The position numbers and the translations under genes were made by a program. A stretch of DNA of 64,000 nucleotides from Typhlomys cinereus. Lineage: Eukaryota > Chordata > Mammalia > Rodentia > Platacanthomyidae. This document shows, piece after piece, positions 22,497-33,950 of the stretch. The notes beneath the pieces were generated by a model that was given only the letters and a program-made list of their open reading frames with translations, had not been told where the DNA came from and made no database searches. Each line of letters opens with the position of its first letter. Position 1 is the stretch's first letter. Where the stretch lies: contig JALPQD010000160.1 in NCBI GenBank assembly GCA_023101885.1, positions 3,629,188-3,693,187 on the forward strand. Reading direction: 5' to 3'.

Positions 22497-23720
22497 GTGA
22501 GAAATGACCCTTTGTTCTCTGATCAGGGGATGAAGATAGGACAGGGTGGGGCCCGCTGTCCATAGCTCTGCCCACCATGTGTCCGTGTCCACGTATCCTA
22601 TCTGGGCTGAGGTGACCTCCTTCAGGAGCACAATTCTCACGGGACGTCATCCGCCCTCAGTAGCACTGGTCTTCGGTCCTGGTCACATCCTGGGTCTGTG
22701 AACTGATGGAAGCCGTCATGCCCTATCGACCCATCTCTGGGCGTCTCTGCTCCCACCTAGCCCAGACCTTTCCAGGCTGAGCTCCCGCTTGTAGGCTGAC
22801 CTCTCAAGGCTACACCCACATCTGTGACTTGACCGACCTAGGCCGAGCCCATGTCTGCGGACTTGTTTTTTTTTTTTTTTCCTTTTGCTCAAACTCCTGC
22901 TATGGGAATTCTTCAAGACTGGGCTTGAGGTGGACTGTCCAAGAATCTTCCCCCAGGGTAACCCTTCCTCTGCTCTCGGCAGCCCTCTATGAACATCTCC
23001 TCGCTTTCCTCTTAAAGTTGGGCTTTATTGTTGCATGTTACACTCCTGTTATCTCCCCGAGAGATGATAAGGTCTGTAGGGTGGGAACCACACCTCGCAT
23101 CTTTTTTTTTTTTTTTTTTGTCTTCCTGATGACAGGTAAAGTAGGGTTGGTTCGCTGGAGGCCCGACACGTGGGGAATGTTGAGTGAGCAGAGAATTCTT
23201 CCCACCCACATATGGTCCCGTGGCTCTGGGAATGTAACCCCAAACCACACGGGTAGGGAACAGGGGCAGGGAGGAGCTGGAATCACCCCACCACGTTCTC
23301 TGGAATGAGGGTCACCAGGGAGGGACCCGGCCGTCACTCAGCTGTCTCTTCCACGGCTACGCAAACAGAACGCCCAGGTGGGAAAGATTATTGCCAGGGC
23401 TAGCTAGCTGAGCCGAGGTTCTGGAGCCCCACTAAGATCACCAGGGGACCCCCCGCCCTTGTTAAAGCTTCATTTTCCTTGCCATTACTTGATTCCTTTT
23501 CTCTGTGACCAAGTCGTTTATGTTTGTGGTCAGTTTCTCCCGTCTGTTTTGTAGATCTTTCCTTCTCTGCCGTGTCGTGATACGAGAATTCCTCGGGTAG
23601 TGACGGTTCACGACTGGACTTCTCCTCTCGTTTCTGTCTAGGCGAGCACTACACCACAGCTGGAATGACTGCACTGGACTCCTAGACAACTGGTCCAGTG
23701 CTTCCTCCTTCCCCTCTTCT

Positions 23721-23752
<32 letters not shown>

Positions 23753-24792
23753 TTCCTCCTCTTCTTTCTCTTTAGACAGAGTCTCACTGTGTACCCAGCC
23801 CTAGGGTTGTTCAGCACGTGCCACAGACAGAAGAGCGTTTCTCAGGGCTTCTGAGTTTGCGATCTGTGTTCCAAACTGCCTCTGGCTTCTCTTGAGAACG
23901 TGTCCTAACTGCGGAGGTCGCTCTAGTGTCTACGTCCAAAATCGGACTATCCATGAGCATTCTCCCCAAACCCCTTCTCCCAGCCCCACGATCCCTAATC
24001 CAGGCACGAGACACCGTGCAAGCCCATGCCCGTGCTCCTCTTATAATCCGCATGTTTCCTTCCTGAACATCTGTGTCTCTCCACTCTCTGCATCTCCACC
24101 ACGGAAATCTTCCTTCTTCAGAGAAGAGCCGTGCGAAGCAGCCCTGGTTGTACGTCCCGATTGTCATCTTGCTTCCATCCTTTGTGGTCTTAGAGCCACG
24201 CTCCACGCAGACACCAAAACACAAGGAGATCCTGTTGCCCCCCCCTCCCCCTTACAATCCATAATCAGCCTCCTTTCTCTCTTGGGACAAAGACTCAGGG
24301 TTACCCAGGCCTAAGAGTCCCCTAACTCCTATTTCTGCCTCCCTCCACTTATTGCAGCCAATCTTTCTAACTGCAGAGCTTTGAAAGGGCCCTAGGTTGT
24401 ACATCCTGATCGTCGTCTTACATTCCTGTGTGACACTAATGTCTCTCTACCTTGCTTAGAATGGAAGTTTCAGGAGATCAGAGGCCATAGCTTGGCATGC
24501 AGAAGTAGCTCAGCCAAGATGTGTTGACTCCCAGACCTCCTCTCTTGGGACTGGTATTTCTTGGTTCTGGACACCAAGTTATGTGAGGCAGCAGCGTGTT
24601 GCCCATCTCTGGAGCAGTGGGGTGGGGGCGGGGGTCCGGGGGAAGGCTCCAGGAAGGCGTGAGGGGAGCGTAAGGGCTGACTTTGGGACTCGCTCTTGAG
24701 TCGAGGGAAGAATTGTGAATTCTCTGGCATGTGAGAGGGGAGGAGGGGAGAGGTCACTGAGCCTTCATTGCAAGGTGGAGCCACTACACGGG
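22497..24792. other. Non-repetitive stretch without a recognised gene
   Basis: Apart from two poly(T) runs (22864-22880, 23101-23119) and the pyrimidine tract at 23.7 kb, this is GC-moderate sequence with small unconvincing frames on both strands. Regulatory or untranslated sequence is possible. Confidence 0.35.
23697..23773. repeat. (TCC/TTC)n pyrimidine tract
   Basis: Trinucleotide CCT/TCT repeats run for about 75 bases. Confidence 0.85.
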
Positions 24793-24935
24793 GCTGGGGA
24801 GATGGCTTAGTGGGTAAGAACACCTGCTGTGCAAGCGTGGGCGCCCCAGTTACACTTCCACATGAAGCCGGGTACAGTGTGGCATGCGTCAACGATCCGG
24901 GGCTCCCGAGGTGAAATGGAAGGACTCCCAGAGTG
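24793..24935 (+). mobile_element. ID-like SINE head with partial B1
   Basis: GGGGCTGGGGAGATGGCTTAG then TGGGTAAGAACACCTGCTG is a clear ID head. GAAGCCGGGTACAGTGTGGC is the start of a B1-like part. Confidence 0.6.
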
Positions 24936-25559
24936 GGGCGCGTTCCGCGGCAGCTTTGGACCTTCTATTGCAGAGCGCAGCGCTTTATTCTTTTCTGACA
25001 CGCAATGCTTTAGTGAACTGGTCGTGAAGCTCTGTCATGCTTCCGCTCATCTTCACCTTATTCTTGTGGGGGTCTTCAGCTCCCCCACCTCACAGCAGCA
25101 AACTTGGCAGCACTGATTCTGCCAAGACTGGTCCTCCCCCATCCAGATACTGTACATGTAACAAGGAGTTTGGGGGGCTGGTCAGATACCAGTTCCCACG
25201 CTTCTCGAGGTGATGCCCGTCAGGTTGGCCCATCTATGGCCCATCCTTTACTTCCCTTGAAGCCTCTCCGGGCCCCCTAGGAACTGCAGGGCAACCTGGA
25301 CTCCACTGCAGCGGGCGCCGCGCTCTAGCACCCTGGTCTGGGTGCACTGCTCCCGGCCTTTGGGGACCCTGCCCAGACCTCAAGGCAATGACGAGCGTCA
25401 CCTCCTGTGTCACAAATCTTATAAAGGGCAAGGATGGGAGAAGGGTTGGGGCAGGAGAGCGCTCGGAGCCGGAGAGATGCAGGCAGGCAGAGAGGGGAAA
25501 TCCTTGGATGTGTGCCAGTATGGCAGACACAACTCCATGATGCTTACGTCCTACAAAGA

Positions 25560-25690
25560 GTCTCAACTCATCTCGTTGAATCTTTCAACAATGCTGGGGC
25601 AGTGAGTTATGTTCATTTTAAATGTGAGAAAACTGGAGCTCCTCCTGGCAGGTGACTCATTCCGTAACCAGCAGAATTGGATGTCAGCCC
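25560..25690 (+). mobile_element. MIR fragment
   Basis: CAACTCATCTCGTTGAATC, GAGAAAACTGGAGCTCC and GACTCATTCCGTAACCAGCAG follow the order of the ancient mammalian MIR element. It is strongly diverged. Confidence 0.45.
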
Positions 25691-25837
25691 AACCTAACCA
25701 AGTATCACCTAATCACCCAGGAGCCTGCAAATTTTTTTTTTGAAATGGGCCTTTTTATGTAACTTAGATTGACTTTGAATTTGCATTCTTCTTATCTCCT
25801 GAATGCGGGTTCACTTTCCACCTTTAAAAAACTCTGG

Positions 25838-25980
25838 AACCAGGCATAGTGGCGCACATGTATGTATAACCTCAGGACTGTGCAGCAGAGAACAGGAGGA
25901 TCCTTGGAGCTCATTGGCCAGACTGACCTGCTGATGATCTCCAGGTTGGGTGAGAGATCCTGTCTCCAAAAATAAGGTAG
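25838..25980 (+). mobile_element. B1-like SINE
   Basis: ACCAGGCATAGTGGCGCAC, GAACAGGAGGATCCTTGGAG, TTGGCCAGACTGACCTGC and GAGATCCTGTCTCCAAAAAT give a nearly full B1-type element. Confidence 0.75.
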
Positions 25981-26184
25981 AGAAGCGGAAGTAATGAATC
26001 TTGTCTTGTTTAAGTGATGAATGGCTAGTATGTATTAATATTTGGTCCCAGAAAGTTTATAAGAAGAGAGTTAAAGGCAATGTTTCAGGTCAGGTCATAT
26101 AGACGGATGATGCTGTCCACCTAAAATGCTGCACAGGTTACAGGAAATCCACAGGAGGACCACCTTTGGCCTTTACACATGTAC

Positions 26185-26255
26185 CCACATACACGCAAAC
26201 ACACCCACATACACACACACACCACACACACACAATGACACACACACACACATAT
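26185..26255. repeat. (CA)n microsatellite, interrupted
   Basis: ACACAC and CACATACA repeats fill the stretch. CCTTTGGCCTTTACACATG just left resembles the tail of an ID-B1 element. Confidence 0.85.
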
Positions 26256-26484
26256 CAATTGTCTAGTTACACAGGTGACAATGGAATACGTTCTTCAGGT
26301 GAAAGTGCATGAATGATCAGCTCACTATTGCTTTGATTGCCAGTCTCCCTAGTAAGCAGAAATAACCTGGTAACCATTGACACAACCTTCCAATATGTCC
26401 TGTGAGTCTTTCCTCCACATTTCTCTCTCTCTCTCTCTCTCTCCCTCCCTCCCATAGGAAAAATATTCCATTTCCAGCTTTCTA

Positions 26485-26760
26485 TTACTAAGCAAGTACT
26501 TGAGACAGCCAACTTATAAAGATGGAAGGTTCGCTTTGGCTCACAGTTCTGGAGGTTTCAGCACATGCTCAGTTGACCTGGTTGTTTGGGGCTCATGTCC
26601 TAACAGAGTGTGTGGTGGACCAATGTCCTTCATCTGTACCAGGAAATGAAAAAGAGAAGAGGAGGAAGAGCTAGATAGACAGAAGAGGAAGAGGAAGATA
26701 AAAGGGCAGAGGGGATATACCATAGGTTATGTACCCACTTGTGGGTGAAAACTTAGTTTC
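26485..26760 (+). mobile_element. Dispersed rodent repeat (GGCTCACAGTTCTGGAGG class)
   Basis: AAGATGGAAGGTTCGCTTTG, GGCTCACAGTTCTGGAGG and TTTCAGCACATGCTCAG resemble a common rodent repeat. A purine tract at 26645-26710 lies inside. Confidence 0.4.
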
Positions 26761-27259
26761 TAGTTCCTTGCTCTCCCAAGATCTGAAGATGAATTCCTGC
26801 TGGTAATGTAGCACCCTGAACTATTTGAAGCCAGAAAGAAACTTCCAGATGGCATGAATGCCATATTGAACTCAATGGTTTCCAGGTAAGCCCAGATCAG
26901 GTGTTCAAGGCTTCTTGAGAAGGCTTCCAAGACATTATTGCAGCTTGGTTCGCTCAGCCAAAATGAACTTTGGAAGAGATGGTTTCCGTCCACCTGAGGT
27001 ACCTTATGGTGCCAGTGTGTCAAGGAGCCTTAGGAGGAAACAAGTCACCCCTTCAGCAAGTGTCCTGTCATTTGTAGTGGTGACAGCACATGTCAAAAGA
27101 TACTTAACTCAGCATCATTCCTATTATGTGGAAGAGTTTCAGCTGCCCCCAAACTAAGGACAACTCAACTGAACATTGCAGCTAGTTCTTCGTGGCCTAA
27201 CCTTGTTGATATGACATCCAAGATAGATGGGCCAGGGTTCTAAGGGAAGGGTTACAATG

Positions 27260-27436
27260 CTATTGGCAGGGGGCTTGTATTTTTGCTGTCACTGTCTTGG
27301 TTCTTATTGAGCCAAAGTGTTCAATGACAGTGAACTTTCCTGAGCTTTTCAGAAGATCTCCTTCCTTGATCGAGATGATGGTACTAACCTTTAGACCCTC
27401 CTGCCTTATGGCAGCAACAGCAACAGCGTAGAACAT
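27260..27436 (-). pseudogene. Short open frame resembling a coding remnant
   Basis: On the minus strand an ATG at 27436 opens 58 codons (MFYAVAVAAIRQEG at the start, KFTVIEHFGSIRTKT in the middle) to a TAG at 27260. The mix of hydrophobic and charged residues looks more protein-like than other small frames here. There is no intron signal, and the reading frame is broken on both sides: a repeat boundary lies at about 27447 and stops follow. It may be a retrocopy fragment of an unknown gene, or chance. Confidence 0.15.
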
Positions 27437-27446
27437 TCCAGTTGTA

Positions 27447-27872
27447 TTAGTCAGGGATCTCTGGAGTCATGGAATTCACAGAATGTGTATATATATAAAA
27501 TACATAAAGGGAATCTATTGAGTTGGCTTACGAAATATGCCCAAGATAGTCCAACGATGGCTGCCAGTAACTGCTCAGCCCAGTTGGCCTGAGGGTGATG
27601 GCTGAAAGCTGGGGGATTCCTAGAGAGTCTCTAGTCGAGCTGAAAGGTCAGGCGGCAGGAGGGAAGAGCACAGCTTCAGAGGGTCTCTGTATTCTGTTCT
27701 GTGGCTTTCGTGTGGTTGGGAGGTTCTGAGGGGATCTATGGAGGTTCCGATGGGATCTAGGGTGGGTGTAATCCCTTCAGGTAGTCTCAGCTGATCCTTT
27801 CAGGTGTGGTCTCAGCTGATCTTAGTTAATACCAGGTGTGTCAAGTTGACCCCCAGGATTAACTATCACACC
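27447..27872 (-). mobile_element. Dispersed repeat with GTCAACTTGAC head, different tail
   Basis: Its minus-strand left end reads GTGTGATAGTTAATCCTGG then GGGTCAACTTGACACACC, the same head as the repeats at 6.8, 33.6, 35.3 and 60 kb. The other end (plus-strand left) is TTAGTCAGGGATCTCTGGAG, which those copies lack. Confidence 0.5.
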
Positions 27873-28439
27873 ACTATTTGGACGGGGCGAATGTCTCCTA
27901 ATGGGACATCTCTGTGTTCTATTCATTTGAGCAGCTCTGTTGTGATGGAGACAAGGCTCAGATGTGCCACACCTTGAGCTGCTTTGTGGTCTTGGCGTGA
28001 CTTCATAATGTAACCTTGAAAAAATGCTTGCTCTTAATTAAAAAAAATGGTTCAGTGAGTGATCACACTATCTGGGCACTATGGGAGGCACTGGGGTACA
28101 AACCTTATGAGTTCTTGTGTGAATATGGGGGATCCTGGCCTTGGAGGAACTTATGGACTGGTGAGGAAAATGGGCATGGAAACAGAATATCTGTATAAAG
28201 TGATGTCATAGAGAGGCGCAAGGAACCGTGAGAGCAGACATGGACGCCTAACCAAAGAGGGAACAGGAGAGAGGACAAGGCCCCCCGGACAAAGGTGATT
28301 CTCAGGCCCAGTTGTGTAAGGAGAACACGAATGTTACTCAGAGGAAGAGGGGGCTATCTGGAAGAGGGGAGGTGGGGTGGAGGCGGGCAGCAATGTTGTG
28401 ACATCAGGACACAACATAAAGCTCTGCTCTTCAAAAACA

Positions 28440-28612
28440 TTTTTTTTTTTACATGCGTTTATGGTGTGGAGTGGGTGGCACTACACAGGTGCAGAAGTCA
28501 GGACAATTTGTGGGAGTCGCTTCTCTCCTTCCAGTATGTGGGTTCCAGCAATCAAACTCAGGGTGTCAGGTTTGGCAGTACCTTTACCCACTGAGCCATC
28601 CTATCTTTTATG
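28440..28612 (-). mobile_element. ID-related SINE
   Basis: The plus strand shows poly(T), GCAGAAGTCAGGACAATTTG, CTTCTCTCCTTCCAGTATGTG, AAACTCAGGGTGTCAGG and ACCCACTGAGCCATCC, the reverse of an ID-type element with the ACATGGTGGAAGGAGAG body. Confidence 0.65.
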
Positions 28613-28859
28613 TAAGAGAAAAAAAAAAAGGAGTATTCCCCTTAGCATATAACCTACATCCAAACAATTATTCCAAACAACTCAGTTATAAAAAAAAAAA
28701 AAAAAACACAACAACAACAAAAAAACCCCTGTAAATCCCATAGGGGTAAAGTGTCGGGAAGCAAGATGAGGGAGCAGTCACATCTGGTTGGAGGAATGAG
28801 GAGAGGAAAAGGCTCTAGAATGAACCACAAACCAGGTGAGTGCAAGGATGGCAGAAAAC

Positions 28860-29057
28860 AGAAATCACAGCGAGAGGGCTCAGTGGGCAAGGCCCGCAAA
28901 CCTAGTAACCTGAGTTCCATCTTTGGAAGCCCACGTGGTGGAAAGCGAAAACTGACTTACAAAAGTCGTCTTCCGAACTTTACCCCTGCACCGTGCCATG
29001 CGTGGGATTCTCTCTCTGACAAATAAATCCTTTTTTAAAAATAAATAGAAATCACAG
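28860..29057 (+). mobile_element. ID-related SINE with 11-base target duplications
   Basis: The element at 28871-29046 has the head GAGAGGGCTCAGTGGGC, the body CCACGTGGTGGAAAGCGAAA and an A-rich end AAATAAATCCTTTTTTAAAA. The same 11 bases AGAAATCACAG flank it at 28860-28870 and 29047-29057, which proves retroposition. Confidence 0.85.
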
Positions 29058-29129
29058 GTTTTCCAAATTAAAAAAGTACTAATGTTCATTTATAGTTTAC
29101 TAACAAGAATACTTTCCTCCTTTCTTCTT

Positions 29130-29325
29130 TCTTTCATTTGAGATGGGGAGGAGAGAGAGAGAGAGAGAGAGAGAGCAAGCACTCTACAATGTAGGTATAG
29201 AAATCAGAGGGCAGTTTTCAGAAACTGGTTGTCTCCTCCCACCATGAGGGTTCCTGAGGATTGAACTCAGGTTACCAAGTTGATGAGCAGGTACCCTTCC
29301 TTACCTGCTGGCCCATCTTGCTGGT
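29130..29325 (-). mobile_element. ID-related SINE with (GA)n
   Basis: The plus strand shows GA repeats (29153-29176), AGAAATCAGAGGGCAG, GTCTCCTCCCACCATGAGG and ATTGAACTCAGGTTACCAAG, the reverse of the ACATGGTGGAAGGAGAG class. Confidence 0.65.
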
Positions 29326-29849
29326 CCCCAAACAAAAATATTTTTAAAAAAATAAAAAATAAACTCATTCTTAGCAGTCATAAAAGTCATCATTAGCTTT
29401 CTGATGTATGGTCTTTGAGATACATGGTTATGTTAGCTAATAAATGTGGACTAATTGCTGAAAAAAAAATGAGTTTCCAGTCTTTCAAACCACAGAACTT
29501 GTTTTAAAGAAGTGAAATGATGCACGATTTGTGTCTGTGAATCTCTGTGGCAGGTGGCGCTCGGATGAATCTTAGCTGGGGGGAACCAAAGTCACCGAAT
29601 TGATGGAAAAGTGCCCCCACCAGCCCTTGGAGGAGGCTTGAGGGGAGATATGCTGAGGGCAAGCTCCCTCTTCTGTTCCCCTTCTCTTTGCAGCAAGGGG
29701 TCTGATGTTGTAGCGCCATGGCCAGCTGTTTGGTAACATCATCTTGGAAACATCGAATAAGCAAGCAAGCAAAACATCAGAGGCCAAAACAGGTCCCCCC
29801 GCCTCTGACTCAGTGAGACTGGAGCAAGGGCTTTCTCATCTGTTCTTCT

Positions 29850-30118
29850 TTTTAACTTTGTTTATTCATTCATTTATTGTGTGTGCGTGAGAGAGCGAGC
29901 GAGAAAGAGAGAAAGCACTGTATTTCCTGTGGAGGAGCAAGGGTGACTTCAGGAATCATCCTGGATTGCTCCTGCCTTCTTTTTGCTTCAATCTGGGATT
30001 TCCCAGACTCCACCCACCATCCTTTCCACCTGGAATTTTTACATGGGACCTGGGATCCGAACTCAGGACCTTCTGCTTGGAAGGCAGAATGTTAAGCCCT
30101 GAGCCATCTCTCCAGCCC
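29850..30118 (-). mobile_element. Dimeric ID-like SINE (IDL-Geo-like), copy 6
   Basis: The plus strand shows the TTTATTCATTCATTTATTG tail, AGCACTGTATTTCCTG, GAATCATCCTGGATTGCTCC, TACATGGGACCTGGGATCC and GAGCCATCTCTCCAGCCC. Flanks CTCATCTGTTCTT (29836) and CTCATCCGTCCTT (about 30118) look like a slightly diverged target duplication. Confidence 0.8.
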
Positions 30119-30781
30119 TCATCCGTCCTTTTTCAGGGGGAATTTGGGAAGCACTCTCTCTCTTGGAACAAGGTTTTTGAGACTGTACTGGGTAAAGCCA
30201 ATTCTTTGGTATGGTTTGAAGAAGTGCGTTTTCTGTGTCATTTCTGGACTTGATGGATTCTCAAGTCCTGCTCTAGAAGGTTCTGAGGTCTTCTAAGTTG
30301 ACAAATGACACCTCTAGTGATGGTAGTTCTGGGGCCTATTTTGAGAATCCTGCTTTGATCGTCTCACTTGCACAGCAACACTTAGTCAACTAATGCCGGG
30401 CAATGAGTCTTACAGGTAAGGTATGCCTGCCAAGGACACAGAAGTGGATCAGAACAGTTCTCCAGGCCAGTGGGGGGAGCCGGGAAGGGGCGGGGCTTGA
30501 CGTCGAGTCCAGAAAACAATTGCCAAGCAGTGGAATTGGCAAGGTCTGGCCTCCCAGGCCCACGATGACGTCCCATCATGGCTTCCAAGAGGAAGTTGCA
30601 GATTCTTGGTTAGAACACATCTGGGAGGAGCCCTAGGGAACCCAGGACAGACAGCTGTCGTGAAAGAGGCCACCTTTTAGACAGCTGGACTGAAACCAGA
30701 AGGAAGCTCCACACACAAGAGAAGGTGGCAGAAGCATAGTCTTTTAGTTGCTTTGGTGTTTACAATGCAGTCGTCTGGATC

Positions 30782-30897
30782 AAAAGAAGGGGCGATGGGT
30801 GGATGTTCATAATCTCGGGGCTTGGGAGGCCGAAGCAGGAAGATCATGAGTTTGAGGCCAATCCGGGTTACGTAATGAGATCTCGCTTCTTGGGTTA
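30782..30897 (+). mobile_element. B1-like SINE
   Basis: GGATGTTCATAATCTCGGGG, GGGAGGCCGAAGCAGGAAG and GAGGCCAATCCGGGTTACG are in B1 order. Confidence 0.65.
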
Positions 30898-31024
30898 GGT
30901 TGGCAATTGGAATTAGGACCACCTTGTTTTATCTTCAAAGTCGTATGTTCATCTTGAGGTTGGTATCAAATTCCGCATTCCATAGTCCCGTCCAAGTGTT
31001 CAGTTACACGTTGGAGCTCCCGAG

Positions 31025-31340
31025 CTTCATTTTATTTGCCTTAGTTACTTCTCTTGTTGCTGAGATCAGATGCCCAAAAGAAGCAGCTGAAGGGAAGAAG
31101 GTTTCTGTTGCTCACATGGTTTGAGGCAATACGGCCACTGTAGTGGGGAAGGCATGGCAGAGGCAGAGGGAGAGATTCAGAATTGTGGCGGGGGAGAATG
31201 AGGAGGTTGATTCACATGTCCTTGGCAGGCTGTTCCTCCAAGCCCATCCCTCAGCAGCCCACTTCCTCCAGTGTAGACCCTGCCTCCTAAAGGCTCCACG
31301 ACCTTCCATAACCTTCCACAACAATGCTGCTAGCTGGAGA
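31025..31340 (+). mobile_element. Dispersed rodent repeat, CAACTTAAGGAAGGG class, diverged
   Basis: CTTCTCTTGTTGCTGAGATC, AAGCAGCTGAAGGGAAG and GGGAAGGCATGGCAGAGG follow the order of the 18.2- and 20.2-kb copies. Confidence 0.4.
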
Positions 31341-32121
31341 CCAAGTATTGAAAGACGAGAGCCTTGAGGGGTGCATTTGACTTTCATGCTACACCACGAG
31401 GTCTCACATTGAATGCCATTCACTCAGGTTTTCACAATGAAGTCCATTTACCAAGCGATGTGGGAGGACTGCTGTCACTTCAGCTTTGGGCCAACCCCTA
31501 CAGAAGGTCGTGTCTGCCTCTACAACCGCCTGTTGATCCGCCTTCCCTTTGCTCACCAGACCGAATCAAAACCCAATCGATGTTTTCCCTGAAGGTCACA
31601 GGCATTGCTTGTAGTAAATCTTGACCTAATTTCTCAGCTGTCTTCGTGCCCCCTGGTTTACTGTGGACATGGGGTTCCTAAGCCTGACCCTGAATTTGAC
31701 CATTCTGCTTTTCTATTTATAATTTAGATTCTCATTTTCCTACCAACAAGTGATTTATTTGGCAGAAATCTGGCCTGCCCGGGGACTAGATCCGTGAGAG
31801 AGTGTCAATTCAAGAGGTGTCCATCTTGTCAGAATTTGGGGAACCTTTGACAACAACTCTTAGACCAGAGTTTAAACTCTATGGTAAAAGGTATGTCTGA
31901 TTCCCCATATAATTATTTATTTTTAACTGTATAATTTTTATTGTATGATATTGTATAATTATTGTTTCTATTTTGTTATGTACGTAATATGCTGTCTTAA
32001 CCAATTCTAAAGAACACTTTGGTGGATAGTGGCTCATATCACTATACAACCATCACCACCATTCCATCTCCACATCTATTTTCTTTTAGAAGTCTCAGTG
32101 TACCCACAAAGAAAAAAATGC

Positions 32122-32232
32122 TCCCCAGGGGGACACGGTGGAAAATGCCTGCAATCCCAGAATCAGAGAGGTCAAGGCAGTAGAATCAGTAGTTTGAAGG
32201 CAGCCTGAAGTATGTTGTGCACCCCTCTCTCA
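32122..32232 (+). mobile_element. B1-like SINE
   Basis: GGGGACACGGTGGAAAATGC, TGCAATCCCAGAATCAGAG and GTTTGAAGGCAGCCTGAAG are in B1 order. Confidence 0.6.
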
Positions 32233-33207
32233 CAAACAAAAACCTTCTCTCCCCCAGATGCTGCTCATCTGGCCTGGGGAGTGTTATTTTGCTTCTGTTC
32301 TAATTGCCTCTCAAAGGAGCCACTTGGCTTCCATGTTCTTTCACCAAAGGCTCAAATCATCCTTGATGACATTCTGTTATATAGAAAGAAATGTTACAGT
32401 GATCTTGAGGATACCATTGAAGAAAACATTTTTCTAGAGGGGTTGAGAAGGACTGCTGCTTATTGCCCTTCTGAAGGCAATTCTAGGTAGCCTGGTGCCC
32501 TACTTGTTCTAATGGACAGCTCAGAACACACCCGGGAAGAGGGACCCCCGAAGGCAGAATATGCCAGAGAGAATGATCTCCAGCAGAACTAACTGCATTC
32601 AGGCAGGCACGAGGGACGGTCTCTTCCGAGCTTAGTAGTGACTTGCAGCAACATTTGTCCTTAGTGGAAACTGTCAGCTCCTCAGTCTAGATGGCTGGCT
32701 ACTGGGAGCTGTGCCTGTGCTTCTCTTGCATAGTAAATGACAGCGGAGGGCACAGGGTTAAAAGTGAAGATCAGGTGGAAGCAAATTATCAAGGATGCAG
32801 CCCTGGGCCAACATCCACATGTATACAGATTTGACAGATAAATAAAAACAGTCAAAGAATTCCATGTGGAGAGGGTGGGGTAGAAGCTCCAATGTAGTGC
32901 CACCTGTGGATGAAGGCAGGATGGTCCATTGAGTAGGGAGGCTCAAAGGGGATTTGGTAGGAACGACACCTGGTCAAGTGTCCAGTGACAGGCAGGTGAG
33001 TCCAAGTCCACAGGTTCAAGATTGTAGTCAAAAATAAAACCAACTCCTTGGGGAAGGAGGTGGGATCAGTGAGGGACATGGAGAGTTCATTGGACAAGTG
33101 AGTTCAGGGGTCTGGCTTGCACCAAGAGGCCTGTGCTGGCCCCAGCTGCGAAGGGATTGAAGTGGCGTGGCAGGAAGGTGGGGGCCAGATAGAATATTGT
33201 TGTAATA

Positions 33208-33427
33208 GGGCTGGAGAGATGGCTCAGGGCTTAAGACTCTGCCTCGAAAGCAGAAGGTCCTGAATTCAGATCCCAGGTCCCACCTGAAACTGCCAGGTGG
33301 AAATGGCGGCGGCCTGCACTTCCGGCCCTGGTGAAATCCTAGAGTGAAGCAAGGAGGAGGTAGAAGCAATCCAGGGTGATTCCCGAAATCACCCTTGGTC
33401 CTCCACGGGGACACACAGTGCCCTCTG

Positions 33428-33476
<49 letters not shown>

Positions 33477-33489
33477 AAATAAATAAATA
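33208..33489 (+). mobile_element. Dimeric ID-like SINE (IDL-Geo-like), copy 7, best-preserved plus copy
   Basis: The head GGGCTGGAGAGATGGCTCAG is near perfect, with the box B-like TGAATTCAGATCCC. The right half reads CCAGGTGGAAATGGCGGCGG, AATCCAGGGTGATTCCCG, ACACAGTGCCCTCTG. A (CA)n of about 44 bases and an ATAAATAAATAAAT tail follow. The intact head suggests recent insertion. Confidence 0.85.
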
Positions 33490-33593
33490 CTGTTTTTTAA
33501 AAAAGAATATTAATGAATTAGTGAGTTACAGTGAATTATAGCATGTGGTTGCCAACTTGGTGTGCTGTCTGTACTGAATAAGGAATACTTACT

Positions 33594-33950
33594 GTGATAG
33601 TCAGATATATATGTGTCAACTTGACAACTGAAGGCTGAGCTGCGGCTACATCCGCAAGGAGTTAATGGTGAAGACGAGCCCTGAGCAAGCCTGCAGGAGC
33701 TCATCAGACTGATGTGGGAGGATCCAGGCCACAAGGGGTCGTCCCCTGGCAGGGGAAGCTGGTTCAGGCCGTTGGTGCTCTCACATACTTTGGTGGTCTT
33801 ACTTTCCGGCAAGTGAGGAATTTCCCTCCGTTAGCCATCACTGTGGAGATGGTGTGGCCAGCTCCCTTGGCTTTTGGTGTATAAGCTCTTTGATGCTGGA
33901 CTAAGAACTGTATCTAAGACTCGTAAGGAAGAATAATCCTCACTTTCCCT
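33594..33950 (+). mobile_element. Dispersed repeat with GTCAACTTGAC head (URR1-like), copy C
   Basis: It begins CTGTGATAGTCAGATATATA then TGTCAACTTGACAACTGAAGG. CCCCTGGCAGGGGAAGCTGG lies in the middle and ATGCTGGACTAAGAACTG near the end. Confidence 0.6.

Noticed and set aside
22829..23308. 159-codon plus-strand frame
   Set aside because: It runs through two poly(T) stretches (poly-Phe) and has no domain or conserved pattern.
33208..33300. tRNA gene suggested by box A/B-like motifs
   Set aside because: The motifs belong to the tRNA-derived head of a SINE. There is no cloverleaf acceptor stem and the downstream SINE body continues.
33028..33471. 147-codon minus-strand frame
   Set aside because: It starts in the (CA)n tail of a SINE and runs antisense through it.
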